Below, piece after piece: positions 8,931-17,879 of a DNA stretch of 64,000 nt. The notes below the pieces were generated by a model. The model was not told the DNA's origin. It worked only from the letters and a program-made list of their open reading frames with translations, and ran no database searches. Position numbers and translations under genes: made by a program. Numbering within the stretch: the first letter of the stretch is position 1; the number at the start of each line of letters is the position of its first letter. The DNA is from CALDUY01 sp046350255. Its GTDB lineage: Bacteria; Planctomycetota; Planctomycetia; Gemmatales; Gemmataceae. The stretch is from positions 1 through 64,000 of the forward strand of contig JAXMAV010000015.1 in the NCBI GenBank assembly GCA_046350255.1, read 5' to 3'.

Positions 8931-11417
8931 ATGCTGGCACTGGAGACCACCAACCTTCGCCACAGTCTGGGCCTGCTCATGCCGGATGGGGAAACGACAC
9001 CGCGCCGTGCCTCGGACGGTCCGGACCTGACCCTGTGCTCGATCTGCCAGACGCTAATTCCCACGACGACGCTGGATGACCACCTGCGCCAGGCGCACCA
9101 GCTCCACACCTATCGGGGCGTGCGGCGTTTCCAGAGCGATACCCTGGCAGCCATCCTGGGCGATCTGATCAGCCTGAAGCCGGACGATGTGGCCTGGCAG
9201 GGACTGGTGAAGCTGGCGCGGGAGGAAGGCGGGCTGCACGCCGACCGCCAGCTCGTGGAGTGGCTGACCCCGGGGCTGGAACGCTTGACCGGGCGACACC
9301 TGCCGTCGGTGTGCGAAGCGCTGGCGCCGGTGATGGCTCCCGTGCGCTCCGGGCTCTTTCTCGAGCTTGTGGCCAGCTCCTCGCCAGCGGTGCGTCGGCT
9401 GGCCCTGGCCTGCGCGCCTACGTTGCGTCCGCCCATCGATCGCTATCTGCGCCGGGCACTGCGCGGGCTGATCGCCGACGGAAAACTGCCGCTTCGTGGG
9501 CGCATCGATGCGCTGGTGTCCATCCTGCCTCAGCTGGAACAAGGGCGAGCAGCGCGGCTGCTCACTCCGCTGGTGTCGGGGCAGCGACGACGCGAGGCGC
9601 TGGCGGTCATCGAGGAGATGCAAGGGCGAGCGGGCGCGCTGCCCGTCCTGACCGCTTTCCGCGATCGGCTCGAGGGTGCCGCCCGGCAGACCTGCCCGCG
9701 CTGCGGAGTCGAACTGCGCCGGCATCACATGATCGCTCATTTGTGGGCCGAGCATCGCCTGGTGCTGGACGGCTCCCGGGTGCGCGATCCCTGGGGCCTG
9801 GTCGAGGAGTGGCTGGACCAGGCGCAGGTGGGGCAGGATCGCACCCTGGTCCAGCGCTGTCGGGTCACGGTGGAAAAGATCGATCCGGAGCGCGGCCCCC
9901 GGCGTCTGCTTCGGATGCTGCTCGCACGCAACCTGGCCGACCCGGCCGCCAAGCAGGCCTACCTCAACGAGGCGCGCGATCAATACGCCAGCTGCTGCCC
10001 GCGCTGCTTCGCGCTTGTCCCGATGCCCGGCGAGCAGGCGCCCCTGGCGATCAAATTTCGCAGCGATCGGTTGACCGCGCTGGGGTATCACGTCGCGATT
10101 GATCAGCACGGGTTGCGCCCCATCCTCGACGTCGTCTCGCCAGAGGGGGTGATCTACCACGGGATGGAGCCGGACCACCCATGGACCGCCGCCGGAGCCG
10201 CCTTCCTGTTCGCGCTCATCGTCGTGCTGCTGGCGTTGCTGACAGCCATGCTCTGGCCGCGCTCGCTCGGCCGGCCGATCCAGCCGGTGGCCATCCTCCT
10301 GCTGCTTGCCTGGCTGGTGCATTTTGGCGTGCGCCTGGCGTATCAGGTACAGACGCCGCTGCGCGAGCGGCTGGTCGAGTACACCTGGCAGCTCCTCGTC
10401 CCGGAGTTCCACGCGCGCGGGTTCAGCACCTCCGACTCAGCCTTCGCCGCGGGGCTGGCCGCCTGGCACTCCCGGCAGGGCCAGTGGGAATTAGACCTTG
10501 AAGCGCTGCCCCGCTTGATCAGCCAGACCACCGAGGCGGTCGAACGCCACCTGGCGCCGGCGGGACACCTGGCCGCGCTGGTCCGGCTGCGCATCGAGAT
10601 GCTGACGCACGAGGGCGCCGATCCGGTCCCGCTCGTGGTGCAGTGGATCGATCGCTGCTTCCAGGGCAAGCTGCCCCTGGCGTTCGCGCAGAGCCTGCTG
10701 GAACAGTGGTCGGCCGACTGGTGGACGCGCACCAACCTGGCCCGCCTGCGCATCCTGCTGTGCGATCGCGCCTTCGAGGCCGGCTTCGAGGTGCAGACGC
10801 TGCTGGATGCAGGGCTAACCGCCCCGGCGCTGGGCACGGTCCTCAGCCGCGAGGCGCCTCGGCCCCTGGCTGCCCTCCGGCTGATCTGGTCCATGCGGGC
10901 CACGCGCCCCTGGGACCGACTCAACCAGGTACAGACCGCCTTCGAGATCGCTGCCCGGCCAGAGCAGGCCGAGGTGCTGGGCCGTCATCCCGAACTACTA
11001 CTCCAGGCGATCCACCCGGACGTGCCGCTCGCCTACGATGGCCACCTCGAGAAGCCCGGCCCCGCGCGCGTGATGGTGACTCTGGCGGGAGTCTGGCTCC
11101 AGGGCGTCATCTTCAGCATCCCGCCGCGCATCGTCGAGGTCAACCGCCGGTCGTACGGCAGCCAGATGATCCTGGGCGGCAACCTGTTCCGCTCGTCGGT
11201 GGATCTCGATCGCTTCTCCCGCGAGATCGAACGCTGGTTTCGCTGGGTGTTCCACGAGTTTCTCCCGCAGGTGGACCGCGTGCTTGGCTGGCAGTCGCCC
11301 CATCGCGACGCCTTACTGCGCGCCTGGGGAGCGATGGCCTGCCCGGAGTGCGGCAAACATCTGCTGCCCGGCGTGGGCGAGGTGGGCCTGGCCATCGACG
11401 ACCGGGCCAGCCCCTGA
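8931..11417 (+). CDS. unrecognised membrane protein with two C2H2-like zinc fingers
   Basis: 828 residues; a start at 8979 is also possible. I do not recognise the family. Two segments have the exact spacing C-X2-C-X11-H-X4-H: one near residue 37 (CSIC ... HLRQAH) and one near 256 (CPRC ... HLWAEH). Two further CxxC pairs occur (CPRC near 360, CPECG near the C-terminus). Two transmembrane helices lie at about 420-442 and 449-470. The rest is mainly alpha-helical and Leu/Arg-rich, like a repeat scaffold. It follows the Ser/Thr kinase gene by 37 bp and may belong to the same pathway (inference from position only). Confidence 0.8.
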   Translation: MLALETTNLRHSLGLLMPDGETTPRRASDGPDLTLCSICQTLIPTTTLDDHLRQAHQLHTYRGVRRFQSDTLAAILGDLISLKPDDVAWQGLVKLAREEGGLHADRQLVEWLTPGLERLTGRHLPSVCEALAPVMAPVRSGLFLELVASSSPAVRRLALACAPTLRPPIDRYLRRALRGLIADGKLPLRGRIDALVSILPQLEQGRAARLLTPLVSGQRRREALAVIEEMQGRAGALPVLTAFRDRLEGAARQTCPRCGVELRRHHMIAHLWAEHRLVLDGSRVRDPWGLVEEWLDQAQVGQDRTLVQRCRVTVEKIDPERGPRRLLRMLLARNLADPAAKQAYLNEARDQYASCCPRCFALVPMPGEQAPLAIKFRSDRLTALGYHVAIDQHGLRPILDVVSPEGVIYHGMEPDHPWTAAGAAFLFALIVVLLALLTAMLWPRSLGRPIQPVAILLLLAWLVHFGVRLAYQVQTPLRERLVEYTWQLLVPEFHARGFSTSDSAFAAGLAAWHSRQGQWELDLEALPRLISQTTEAVERHLAPAGHLAALVRLRIEMLTHEGADPVPLVVQWIDRCFQGKLPLAFAQSLLEQWSADWWTRTNLARLRILLCDRAFEAGFEVQTLLDAGLTAPALGTVLSREAPRPLAALRLIWSMRATRPWDRLNQVQTAFEIAARPEQAEVLGRHPELLLQAIHPDVPLAYDGHLEKPGPARVMVTLAGVWLQGVIFSIPPRIVEVNRRSYGSQMILGGNLFRSSVDLDRFSREIERWFRWVFHEFLPQVDRVLGWQSPHRDALLRAWGAMACPECGKHLLPGVGEVGLAIDDRASP

Positions 11418-11424
11418 AGTCGAG

Positions 11425-12552
11425 CTAGCTGACCCGTTCGTACCGGTTGCCGGGCAGCCGTCGAACGAGCCGGCGCATCTCCAGCCCCAGCAGTAGGCCG
11501 GCCAGCTGAGGCACCGGGATGCCCAGCATCTGGGTGATCTCGTCGCCAGCGCGCGGCCCGGTTTCCAGGAAGTTCCAGATCGACTGCTGCACCGGGTCGA
11601 GCGCGGGTGGCGCAGGTGGGGGTGGTGCTGGCGCGGACTCCTCCGCCGGGCGCGGTGGAGAGACCCCGATGCCGTCAAGTTCTTCGAGAATATCTTCCAC
11701 CCCACGGCACAGGATGGCGCCCTCGCGCAGCAGCCGATGGCAACCGCCGCTGGCCTCGGCGTCCACCAGGCCAGGCACGGCCATGACGGTGCGTCCCTGC
11801 TCGGCGGCGTGCTCGGCGGTGATGAGCGCGCCAGAATCGGTGGGCGCCTGCACGATGACGATGACCCGCGACAGGCCGCTGATGATGCGGTTGCGCGCCG
11901 GGAAGCGCCACCGGGTCGGTTCGGTGAACAGCGTCGCCTCGCTGAGACAGGCGCCCGCCTGGCTGACTGCCTCGGCCAGGTCGCGATGTTCAGGCGGGTA
12001 GATACTCGACAGACCGCCGGCCAGCACCGCCAGGGTGCGTCCCCCGGCCTCGAGAGCGGCGCGATGCGCCAGGCCGTCGATGCCGCGCGCCAGGCCAGAG
12101 ACGACGGTAACGCCCGCCTGGGCCAGTCCGGTAGCCAGCCGCTGGGCAAGACGTTTGCCGTAGGCGTCGGGGTGGCGCGTGCCCACGAGCGCCACCCCGC
12201 GCGCATCGCCGGATTGCAGTTCGCCGCGACAGTAGAGCAGCAGCGGCGCAGCGGGGATCTCCGCCAGCCCAGCGGGGTAGCCTGCCTGGCCGCGCTGCAG
12301 CACCTGGACGCCAAAGCGATCCAGGGCAGCAATCTCGGCATCGACATCGACGCGGGGCAGCGCCTGCGCCAGCTGGGCCGCGAGTTGTTCGCCGATGCCA
12401 GGCACGCGCAGCAACTCGGCGGCGGAAGCCCTCCGCACGCGCGCAGCGCTACCGAACGCCTCGATGAGGGCGGTGATCCGCTGCGGCCCCAGGCCTTCCA
12501 CCAGGTGCAGCGCGAGCAGATCGCGGAGTGGGGGAGATATCGGAGCGGGCAT
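11425..12552 (-). CDS. dprA: DNA-processing protein DprA
   Basis: 375 residues from the ATG at 12552; the frame extends further upstream but only by running into aroB. DprA loads RecA on incoming single-stranded DNA during transformation. An N-terminal helix-hairpin-helix region (VEGLGPQRI, LLRVPGIGEQLA) precedes the Rossmann core: VALVGTRHPDAYG, VVSGLARGIDGLAH, AVLAGGL and FPARNRIISGLS. A Pro/Ala-rich linker leads to a C-terminal winged-helix domain (VQQSIWNFLETGPRAGDEI). It starts 19 bp after the aroB stop, so it is probably an operon partner. It is convergent with the 828-residue gene, with a 7-bp gap. Confidence 0.95.
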   Translation of the reverse strand: MPAPISPPLRDLLALHLVEGLGPQRITALIEAFGSAARVRRASAAELLRVPGIGEQLAAQLAQALPRVDVDAEIAALDRFGVQVLQRGQAGYPAGLAEIPAAPLLLYCRGELQSGDARGVALVGTRHPDAYGKRLAQRLATGLAQAGVTVVSGLARGIDGLAHRAALEAGGRTLAVLAGGLSSIYPPEHRDLAEAVSQAGACLSEATLFTEPTRWRFPARNRIISGLSRVIVIVQAPTDSGALITAEHAAEQGRTVMAVPGLVDAEASGGCHRLLREGAILCRGVEDILEELDGIGVSPPRPAEESAPAPPPPAPPALDPVQQSIWNFLETGPRAGDEITQMLGIPVPQLAGLLLGLEMRRLVRRLPGNRYERVS

Positions 12553-12571
12553 GGCGCTTCTCGGATGGATT

Positions 12572-13657
12572 CTAGACGCAGCCCGCGTCGCGCAGTACCG
12601 AGCGTACGAGGCCGTCGGCGATATCGTCGAAGAGTTCGACGTGGCCCAGGCGCGTCGGGAGGATGAAGCGCAGCCGGCCCGCCTCGGCCTTTTTGTCCAC
12701 ACGCATGGCGGCGAGAAGGTCCTCGATGGGCCAGGCCAGCGGCGCCGTGGGCAGGCCGAACCCGGCGAGCAGGCTCCGCTGGCGTTCCACCACGTCGAGG
12801 CCGATCAACCCCTGACGGTGGGCGAGGTCGCTGGCACAGACCATGCCCGCCGCCACCGCCTCGCCATGCAGCCACGAGCCATAGCCGCCCACAGTCTCGA
12901 AGGCGTGAGCAAAGGTGTGGCCATAGTTCAGCACTGCGCGCAAGCCGGTCAGCTCGCGTTCGTCGCGTTCGACCACGTCGGCCTTGAGACGACAGCAGCG
13001 AGCCACGACGTGCGTGAGGGCGGCCGACTCGCGCGCCAGGATGGCGGCCTGGTTTGTCTCCAGGTATGCGAAGAAGTCGGCGTCGAGGATCACGCCGTAC
13101 TTCACCACCTCGGCCAGGCCGCTGCGAAACTCGCGGTCTGGCAAGGTGGACAACGCCGCCGAGGCGATCCAGACGCCCAGGGGCTGATGGAAGGCGCCGA
13201 TGAGGTTCTTGCCGCGCGGATGGTTGACGCCGACCTTGCCGCCCACGGAGCTATCGACCATGGCGAGCAGCGTGGTGGGCACCATGAGCAGGGCCAGCCC
13301 GCGGTTGAAGGTGGCCGCGACGAAGCCGGCCAGGTCGCCCATCACGCCGCCGCCGACGGCCACGATGAGCGTGCGCCGGTCGGCGCGCAGGTCCACCAGC
13401 CGATCGTAGAGCCCCGCGGCGCTGGCCAGACATTTCTGCTCCTCGCCGGGCGGTAGGCAGGCAGTTTCGACCCGGAAACCGGCATCGGCCAGGGATGCCG
13501 CCACGCTCTGGACGTGGCCCTTCACATTGGTGTCACCCACGATGAGGGCGAGGCCGGGACGACAGCGATGGCCGATGAACGAGCCGATTCCGTCGAAGCC
13601 GCTGTCCAGGTGGATGTCGTAACTGCGCTCGGCAAGAGCGACGTGGACGTTGTTCAT
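12572..13657 (-). CDS. aroB: 3-dehydroquinate synthase
   Basis: 361 residues, normal length. It converts DAHP to 3-dehydroquinate, the second step of the shikimate pathway, using NAD and a divalent metal. The NAD-binding GGGVMGDLAGFVAATF block, the PTTLLAMVDSSVGGK block, and metal ligands in GLAEVVKYG, NYGHTFAHAFE and LHGEAVAAGM are all present. It lies head to head with aroDE across a 177-bp gap, which would allow co-regulation of the pathway. Confidence 0.96.
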   Translation of the reverse strand: MNNVHVALAERSYDIHLDSGFDGIGSFIGHRCRPGLALIVGDTNVKGHVQSVAASLADAGFRVETACLPPGEEQKCLASAAGLYDRLVDLRADRRTLIVAVGGGVMGDLAGFVAATFNRGLALLMVPTTLLAMVDSSVGGKVGVNHPRGKNLIGAFHQPLGVWIASAALSTLPDREFRSGLAEVVKYGVILDADFFAYLETNQAAILARESAALTHVVARCCRLKADVVERDERELTGLRAVLNYGHTFAHAFETVGGYGSWLHGEAVAAGMVCASDLAHRQGLIGLDVVERQRSLLAGFGLPTAPLAWPIEDLLAAMRVDKKAEAGRLRFILPTRLGHVELFDDIADGLVRSVLRDAGCV

Positions 13658-13766
13658 GTCCGCTCCGGGGGATCGGGTCCGTCTCCGCTGTTACCATACC
13701 GGCCAGGGAGGTGGACTGGTAGGGGGGCACCGGGCGGGGATTGTGTGGCAAGGGGATTCGCTGATC

Positions 13767-13795
13767 TTGCGTCGGTGTCCGTGCCCTACTAGAGT
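13767..13795 (+). promoter_or_regulatory. weak candidate promoter for aroDE-aroK
   Basis: TTGCGT (13767-13772), a 17-bp spacer, then TAGAGT (13790-13795), 39 bases before the GTG at 13835. Both boxes match only partly. The position in the aroB/aroDE divergent gap fits. Confidence 0.25.
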
Positions 13796-13834
13796 GTGGG
13801 GATGGACTTGCGTCGATGAGGGGAGGGTGCCGCC

Positions 13835-15508
13835 GTGACGTTGCCGGACGTGGATCGGATCTGTGTCGTGATCGGACGGACACGGCATGGCATGGTGCAG
13901 GCGGAAATCCAGGCGGCGGCCAAGCAGGGAGCCCGCCTCCTCGAGATTCGCCTCGATTACCTCAAGAAGGCGCCCGACTTCAAACGGTTGCTCGACAACA
14001 AGCCCTGCCCGATGATCGCGACGGTCCGACGTCCGCCCGACGGCGGGAAGTGGGACAGCAGCGAGGAAGCGCGCCTGATGACGATTCGCCAGGCGATCGT
14101 GGCAGGCTTCGACTGGATCGACCTGGAAACTGACGTCATCGACAAGGTGCCGCGCTTCGGGAAGGTGCGGCGGATCGTCAGCTACCACAACTTCCGCGAG
14201 ATGCCGCAGGATCTGGAAAAGATCCACCAGCGAATGTGCGCCCAGGACGCAGATGTGGTGAAGATCGTGGCCCGGGCGCAGTCGCCCAGCGACAACCTGC
14301 GCGTGCTGGCCCTGGTGCAGAAGGCGACCAAACCGACCATCGCCTTCTGCTCGAACGACATGGGCTTTCCCTCGCGAATTCTTCAGGCGAAGTATGGCGC
14401 GCCGTGGACCTACGCCGCGTTCAACAAGGAACGCAACATCGCGCCAGGCATTCCCTCGCTGCTGGAGATGCAGCGGATCTACCACTACCACGAGATCGAC
14501 GCGAAGACCGAGGTCTATGGCGTGATCGGTGACCCGGTGGCGCATAGCCTCAGCCCGCTGATCCACAACGCAGCGTTTCGCAAGGCAGGCATCAACGCCG
14601 TCTACCTGCCATTCCGCGTGCCGCGCGACACGCTGGCCGATTTCCTCGGCACCTTCCATGCGCTCCCCGTACGCGGCTTCAGCGTGACCATCCCGCACAA
14701 GGAAGCCGCAGCCGAGCTGGCCGACAAGAAAGACACCACTGTGCAGCGCACGCAGGCGGCCAACACCCTGGTGCGGACCACGGACGGCTATTCCGCCTTC
14801 AACACCGACTACGGCGGATTCCTCCAGACGTTGCGCGACTTCCTGCCGAAGTTCGCCCTCGCTCCCCGCGAGCCCGAAGTCAACCCCACGCTGCCCCCCA
14901 GTGTGATCACGGCCAACATCAATCTGCCGCCCGGCGCGTTGACGACGACGCGCCCAGGGGGCGCCAGTACCGACATTACGCAGGCGGCCACGGCGGCCAC
15001 GACTACCACGCCAGTGGATGCGCAGATTCAGGGTCGCATCGCGCTGGTGCTGGGGGCAGGCGGCGTGGCTCGCGCCGTGGCCCATGCCCTGCACCGCGAA
15101 GGGGCCCTGGTCACCATCGCCAACCGGACATCCGATCGGGCCCAGCAGCTGGCCGGCGAGATCGGCTGTCGGCACGTCGAGTGGAACGCCCGGCACAGCA
15201 CCCTGTGCGACCTGGTGGTCAACTGCACCTCCATCGGCATGCATCCCAACGTCGATGACTCGCCGCTGCATCACAGCTACCTCAAGCCCGGCCTCATCGT
15301 CTTCGACACCGTCTACACGCCGGAGACGACCCTCCTGGTGAAGGAAGCCCGCGACCGGGGATGCCACATCATCACCGGGGTCGAGATGTTCATTCGCCAG
15401 GCGGCGTTGCAGTTCGAGCACTTCACCGGCCGGCCGGCTCCCGTGGCGTTGTTCCAGCAGGTCATCCGGAAGGCGCTCTCGCCGGTGGCGATCCGGGACG
15501 AAGGATGA
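13835..15508 (+). CDS. aroDE: bifunctional 3-dehydroquinate dehydratase / shikimate dehydrogenase
   Basis: 557 residues from a GTG with GAGGGGAGGG just upstream. The N-terminal half (about 1-220) is a type I dehydroquinase with RLDYLK, a Schiff-base lysine region (VVKIVARAQS) and the EIRLDY-like opening. The C-terminal half (about 225-545) is shikimate dehydrogenase: VYGVIGDPVAHSLSPLIHN substrate site, VTIPHKEAA with the catalytic Lys, and the nucleotide loop LGAGGVARAVAHAL. Oddly, a low-complexity Pro/Thr/Ala insert of about 60 residues (339-398) sits between the substrate-binding domain and the nucleotide loop. The stop overlaps the aroK start in ATGA, so the genes are co-translated. The fusion catalyses steps 3 and 4 of the pathway. 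Confidence 0.95.
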   Translation: MTLPDVDRICVVIGRTRHGMVQAEIQAAAKQGARLLEIRLDYLKKAPDFKRLLDNKPCPMIATVRRPPDGGKWDSSEEARLMTIRQAIVAGFDWIDLETDVIDKVPRFGKVRRIVSYHNFREMPQDLEKIHQRMCAQDADVVKIVARAQSPSDNLRVLALVQKATKPTIAFCSNDMGFPSRILQAKYGAPWTYAAFNKERNIAPGIPSLLEMQRIYHYHEIDAKTEVYGVIGDPVAHSLSPLIHNAAFRKAGINAVYLPFRVPRDTLADFLGTFHALPVRGFSVTIPHKEAAAELADKKDTTVQRTQAANTLVRTTDGYSAFNTDYGGFLQTLRDFLPKFALAPREPEVNPTLPPSVITANINLPPGALTTTRPGGASTDITQAATAATTTTPVDAQIQGRIALVLGAGGVARAVAHALHREGALVTIANRTSDRAQQLAGEIGCRHVEWNARHSTLCDLVVNCTSIGMHPNVDDSPLHHSYLKPGLIVFDTVYTPETTLLVKEARDRGCHIITGVEMFIRQAALQFEHFTGRPAPVALFQQVIRKALSPVAIRDEG

Positions 15509-16035
15509 CACACTCCTCCACCTGCATCGTCCTGATTGGACCGCGCGGCAGCGGGAAAACCACAGTGGCCCGCCTGCTGGCCGAACGCCTGGGCTGGAAC
15601 TGGATCGACGCCGACGCCCTGCTGGAAGAGCGCGCCGGGCGATCGATCCGCACCCTGTTCGCCGAGGAAGGCGAGGCTGGCTTTCGCGATCGAGAAGCCG
15701 CCCTGCTCGGCGAGTTACTGAGACGCGACCGGCACGTCCTCGCCACCGGCGGTGGGGTGGTCGTGCGTCCCGAGAACCGCCATCTGCTGCAAGCCCAGGA
15801 ACGGGTGATCTGGCTGACAGGCGACATCGACTCGCTGTGGACACGCATCAGCGGCGACGCCACGACCGCGGAACGTCGACCCAACCTCACCACAGGTGGG
15901 CGCGAGGAGATTGCCCAGATCGTGGCGCAGCGCGAATCCCTGTACCGCGCCTGTGCTCGCTTTCAGGTCGATACGGGTCACATCACCCCCGAGGACGTGG
16001 TCGAGACGATCCTCGCCTGGTTGTCGGCGCAGTAA
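15505..16035 (+). CDS. aroK: shikimate kinase
   Basis: 176 residues from the ATG at 15505, which overlaps the aroDE stop by 4 bp. It phosphorylates shikimate (step 5). The Walker A loop GPRGSGKTT is at residues 12-20. The shikimate-binding DADALLEERAGRSI and the GGGVVVRPENR motif (about 82-92) follow, and a lid arginine lies in RRPNL. The length is normal. It completes an aroB | aroDE-aroK cluster. Confidence 0.95.
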   Translation: MTHSSTCIVLIGPRGSGKTTVARLLAERLGWNWIDADALLEERAGRSIRTLFAEEGEAGFRDREAALLGELLRRDRHVLATGGGVVVRPENRHLLQAQERVIWLTGDIDSLWTRISGDATTAERRPNLTTGGREEIAQIVAQRESLYRACARFQVDTGHITPEDVVETILAWLSAQ

Positions 16036-16083
16036 GATGCCGGGATGACCCGACCGTGAGACCCCGACGAGGCACCGTCTCGC

Positions 16084-17136
16084 ATGGCGCTATTGCTGCT
16101 CTGGATCGTCTTCATCTTCCTGCTGGGGGCCTCCATCGGCAGCTTCCTCAACGTCGTCGTGGGTCGGCTTCCCTACGAGAAGAGCCTGCTCTGGCCGGCC
16201 TCGACCTGCCCCCGCTGCTGGCAACCGATCGCCTGGTACGACAACCTGCCCATCCTCAGCTGGCTGCTGCTCCGCGGGCGCTGCCGTCGCTGCGGGTTGG
16301 CCATCGCGGTGCGCTACCTGCTCGTCGAGCTGGGCACCGGCCTGGCGTTCGTCGGCCTGTTTTACGCCGAGATGATCGCCAACGTGGTGGAACTGCCGAT
16401 TCTGACCCACCACTGGGGAGTACCCCTCGGCTTCTTTCCTCCAGGTGCGCTGGCGCTCTTCTTCCATCATGCGATCCTGATGAGCTTCCTGCTGGCCGCC
16501 TCACTGTGCGATCTCAACGAGATGGAGATTCCTCTATCGATCACCCTGTGGGGCACGCTGATCGGGCTGATACTCTCGACGGTGTTTCCCTGGCCGTTTC
16601 CGGAGACCCTGGCGTTGGTCGCCCCGGTGGAACCGGGCATGCCCGTCTTTCCTCCCACGCGCGGCGTGTATGCCTGGCCGGTGTGGTATCCCCTGCCCGA
16701 CTGGCTGCCGCAGGGGTCGTGGCAAGAGGGCCTGGCGACGGGCCTGGCTGGGGCGCTGGCAGGCATGGCGCTGCTGCGGGGGGTGCGGTTCCTGTTCTCG
16801 CTGGGCCGCGGCATCGAGGGGCTGGGCGTTGGCGATGCCGACCTGATGATGATGGCCGGCGCGTTCATCGGCTGGCAGCCGGTGCTGGTGGCGTTCCTGG
16901 TCGCCGTGGGGCCCGGCCTGGTGTTCGCCCTGGGACAGCTGTTCCTGCGCGGCCAGCAGTCGCTGCCTTTTGGTCCTTCCCTGTCGATGGGAGTGATGAT
17001 CACCGTGCTCTGCTGGCCCGCCCTGGGGGTGGCGCTGGGCCCGGCGATGTTCGACGCCATCATCGTGGGTAGTGTGGCGCTGGGCGGCGCGATTGCCCTG
17101 CTGTTCGTCAGCTTCCTCCTCCGGCTGATCGGGTGA
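16084..17136 (+). CDS. pilD: prepilin peptidase / N-methyltransferase (A24 family)
   Basis: 350 residues with about eight membrane helices. It would cleave and N-methylate type IV pilin or pseudopilin precursors at the inner membrane. Features seen: ASIGSFLNVVVGRLP at the N-terminus, four cysteines as CPRC and CRRC in the cytoplasmic loop, one catalytic Asp in SLCDLNEMEIP and the second in GVGDADLMMM (the GxGD-type motif). The loop between the two aspartates is longer than usual because of a Pro-rich insert (about 175-225). No pilin gene is adjacent. It may process substrates for the pilus/T2SS-like module at 32-42 kb (inference). Confidence 0.93.
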   Translation: MALLLLWIVFIFLLGASIGSFLNVVVGRLPYEKSLLWPASTCPRCWQPIAWYDNLPILSWLLLRGRCRRCGLAIAVRYLLVELGTGLAFVGLFYAEMIANVVELPILTHHWGVPLGFFPPGALALFFHHAILMSFLLAASLCDLNEMEIPLSITLWGTLIGLILSTVFPWPFPETLALVAPVEPGMPVFPPTRGVYAWPVWYPLPDWLPQGSWQEGLATGLAGALAGMALLRGVRFLFSLGRGIEGLGVGDADLMMMAGAFIGWQPVLVAFLVAVGPGLVFALGQLFLRGQQSLPFGPSLSMGVMITVLCWPALGVALGPAMFDAIIVGSVALGGAIALLFVSFLLRLIG

Positions 17137-17196
17137 TGCGCGAGAAGAGGTCGGTCTGCTAGAATGGTCCTGTTTCCTGGACCTGGAGAATCAGCG

Positions 17197-17814
17197 ATGG
17201 CGCGGATCGTGATCGTCGATTATGGGATGGCAAACCTGCGCAGCGTGCAAAAGGCGTTCGAGCGGGTGGGCCATCCGGCCGAGATCAGTGGCGATCCCGA
17301 CGTGGTGGCTCAGGCCGACAAGGTGGTTCTGCCCGGCGTCGGCGCCTTCCGCGATGCCATCGCCCGACTGCGCGAAGCTCATCTAGATGCCCCCCTGCGC
17401 GAACACCTGCAAGCGGGCAAACCGTTCTTCGGCATCTGCCTGGGGCTACAGTTACTTTTCACGCGCAGCCTCGAAGACGGCGAGTTCGAGGGCCTCGGCG
17501 TGCTGGAAGGCGACGTGGTACGTTTCGCCCAGCAGCCTGGGCTCAAGGTGCCGCACATGGGATGGAACGCCCTGCGGATTCGGCGGCCCGCCCCCCTGCT
17601 AGCGGGGCTGGACGGCGAGTCGGTCTACTTCGTCCACTCGTATTTCCCGGTGCCGCGCGATGCGACGGTGGTGGCGGCCGAGGCCGACTACCCGGGCCCC
17701 TTCTGCGCGGCCGTGTGGCGCGACAACCTCTTCGCCACCCAGTTTCACCCGGAGAAGTCGCAACGCGTCGGTCTGGAGATGCTGCGCCGATTTGCGAAAC
17801 TCGGTTCGGCTTGA
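17197..17814 (+). CDS. hisH: imidazole glycerol phosphate synthase, glutaminase subunit HisH
   Basis: 205 residues from the ATG at 17197 (GGAGA about 9 bases upstream); an in-frame ATG at 17164 lacks this. HisH supplies ammonia from glutamine to HisF for histidine and AICAR synthesis. The class I amidotransferase triad is visible: nucleophile elbow GICLGLQLL, and His and Glu in QFHPEKS. The VDYGMANLRSV opening is typical. No hisF or other his gene is in the window, so it stands alone. A TAGAAT box at 17160-17165 could be a -10 element. Confidence 0.95.
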   Translation: MARIVIVDYGMANLRSVQKAFERVGHPAEISGDPDVVAQADKVVLPGVGAFRDAIARLREAHLDAPLREHLQAGKPFFGICLGLQLLFTRSLEDGEFEGLGVLEGDVVRFAQQPGLKVPHMGWNALRIRRPAPLLAGLDGESVYFVHSYFPVPRDATVVAAEADYPGPFCAAVWRDNLFATQFHPEKSQRVGLEMLRRFAKLGSA

Positions 17815-17879
17815 TCCTGGGGCCCGATTCGGTCTATACCACAACTCTGAAGGATCATCGGTCCGCAGAGGGTGTACGG

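Noticed and set aside
6710..9109. A 799-codon minus-strand frame over the kinase gene
   Set aside because: It is antisense to the kinase and HEAT-like domains and shows no motifs.
13691..15844. A 717-codon minus-strand frame across aroDE and aroK
   Set aside because: It is antisense to two clearly recognised enzymes and spans their junction.
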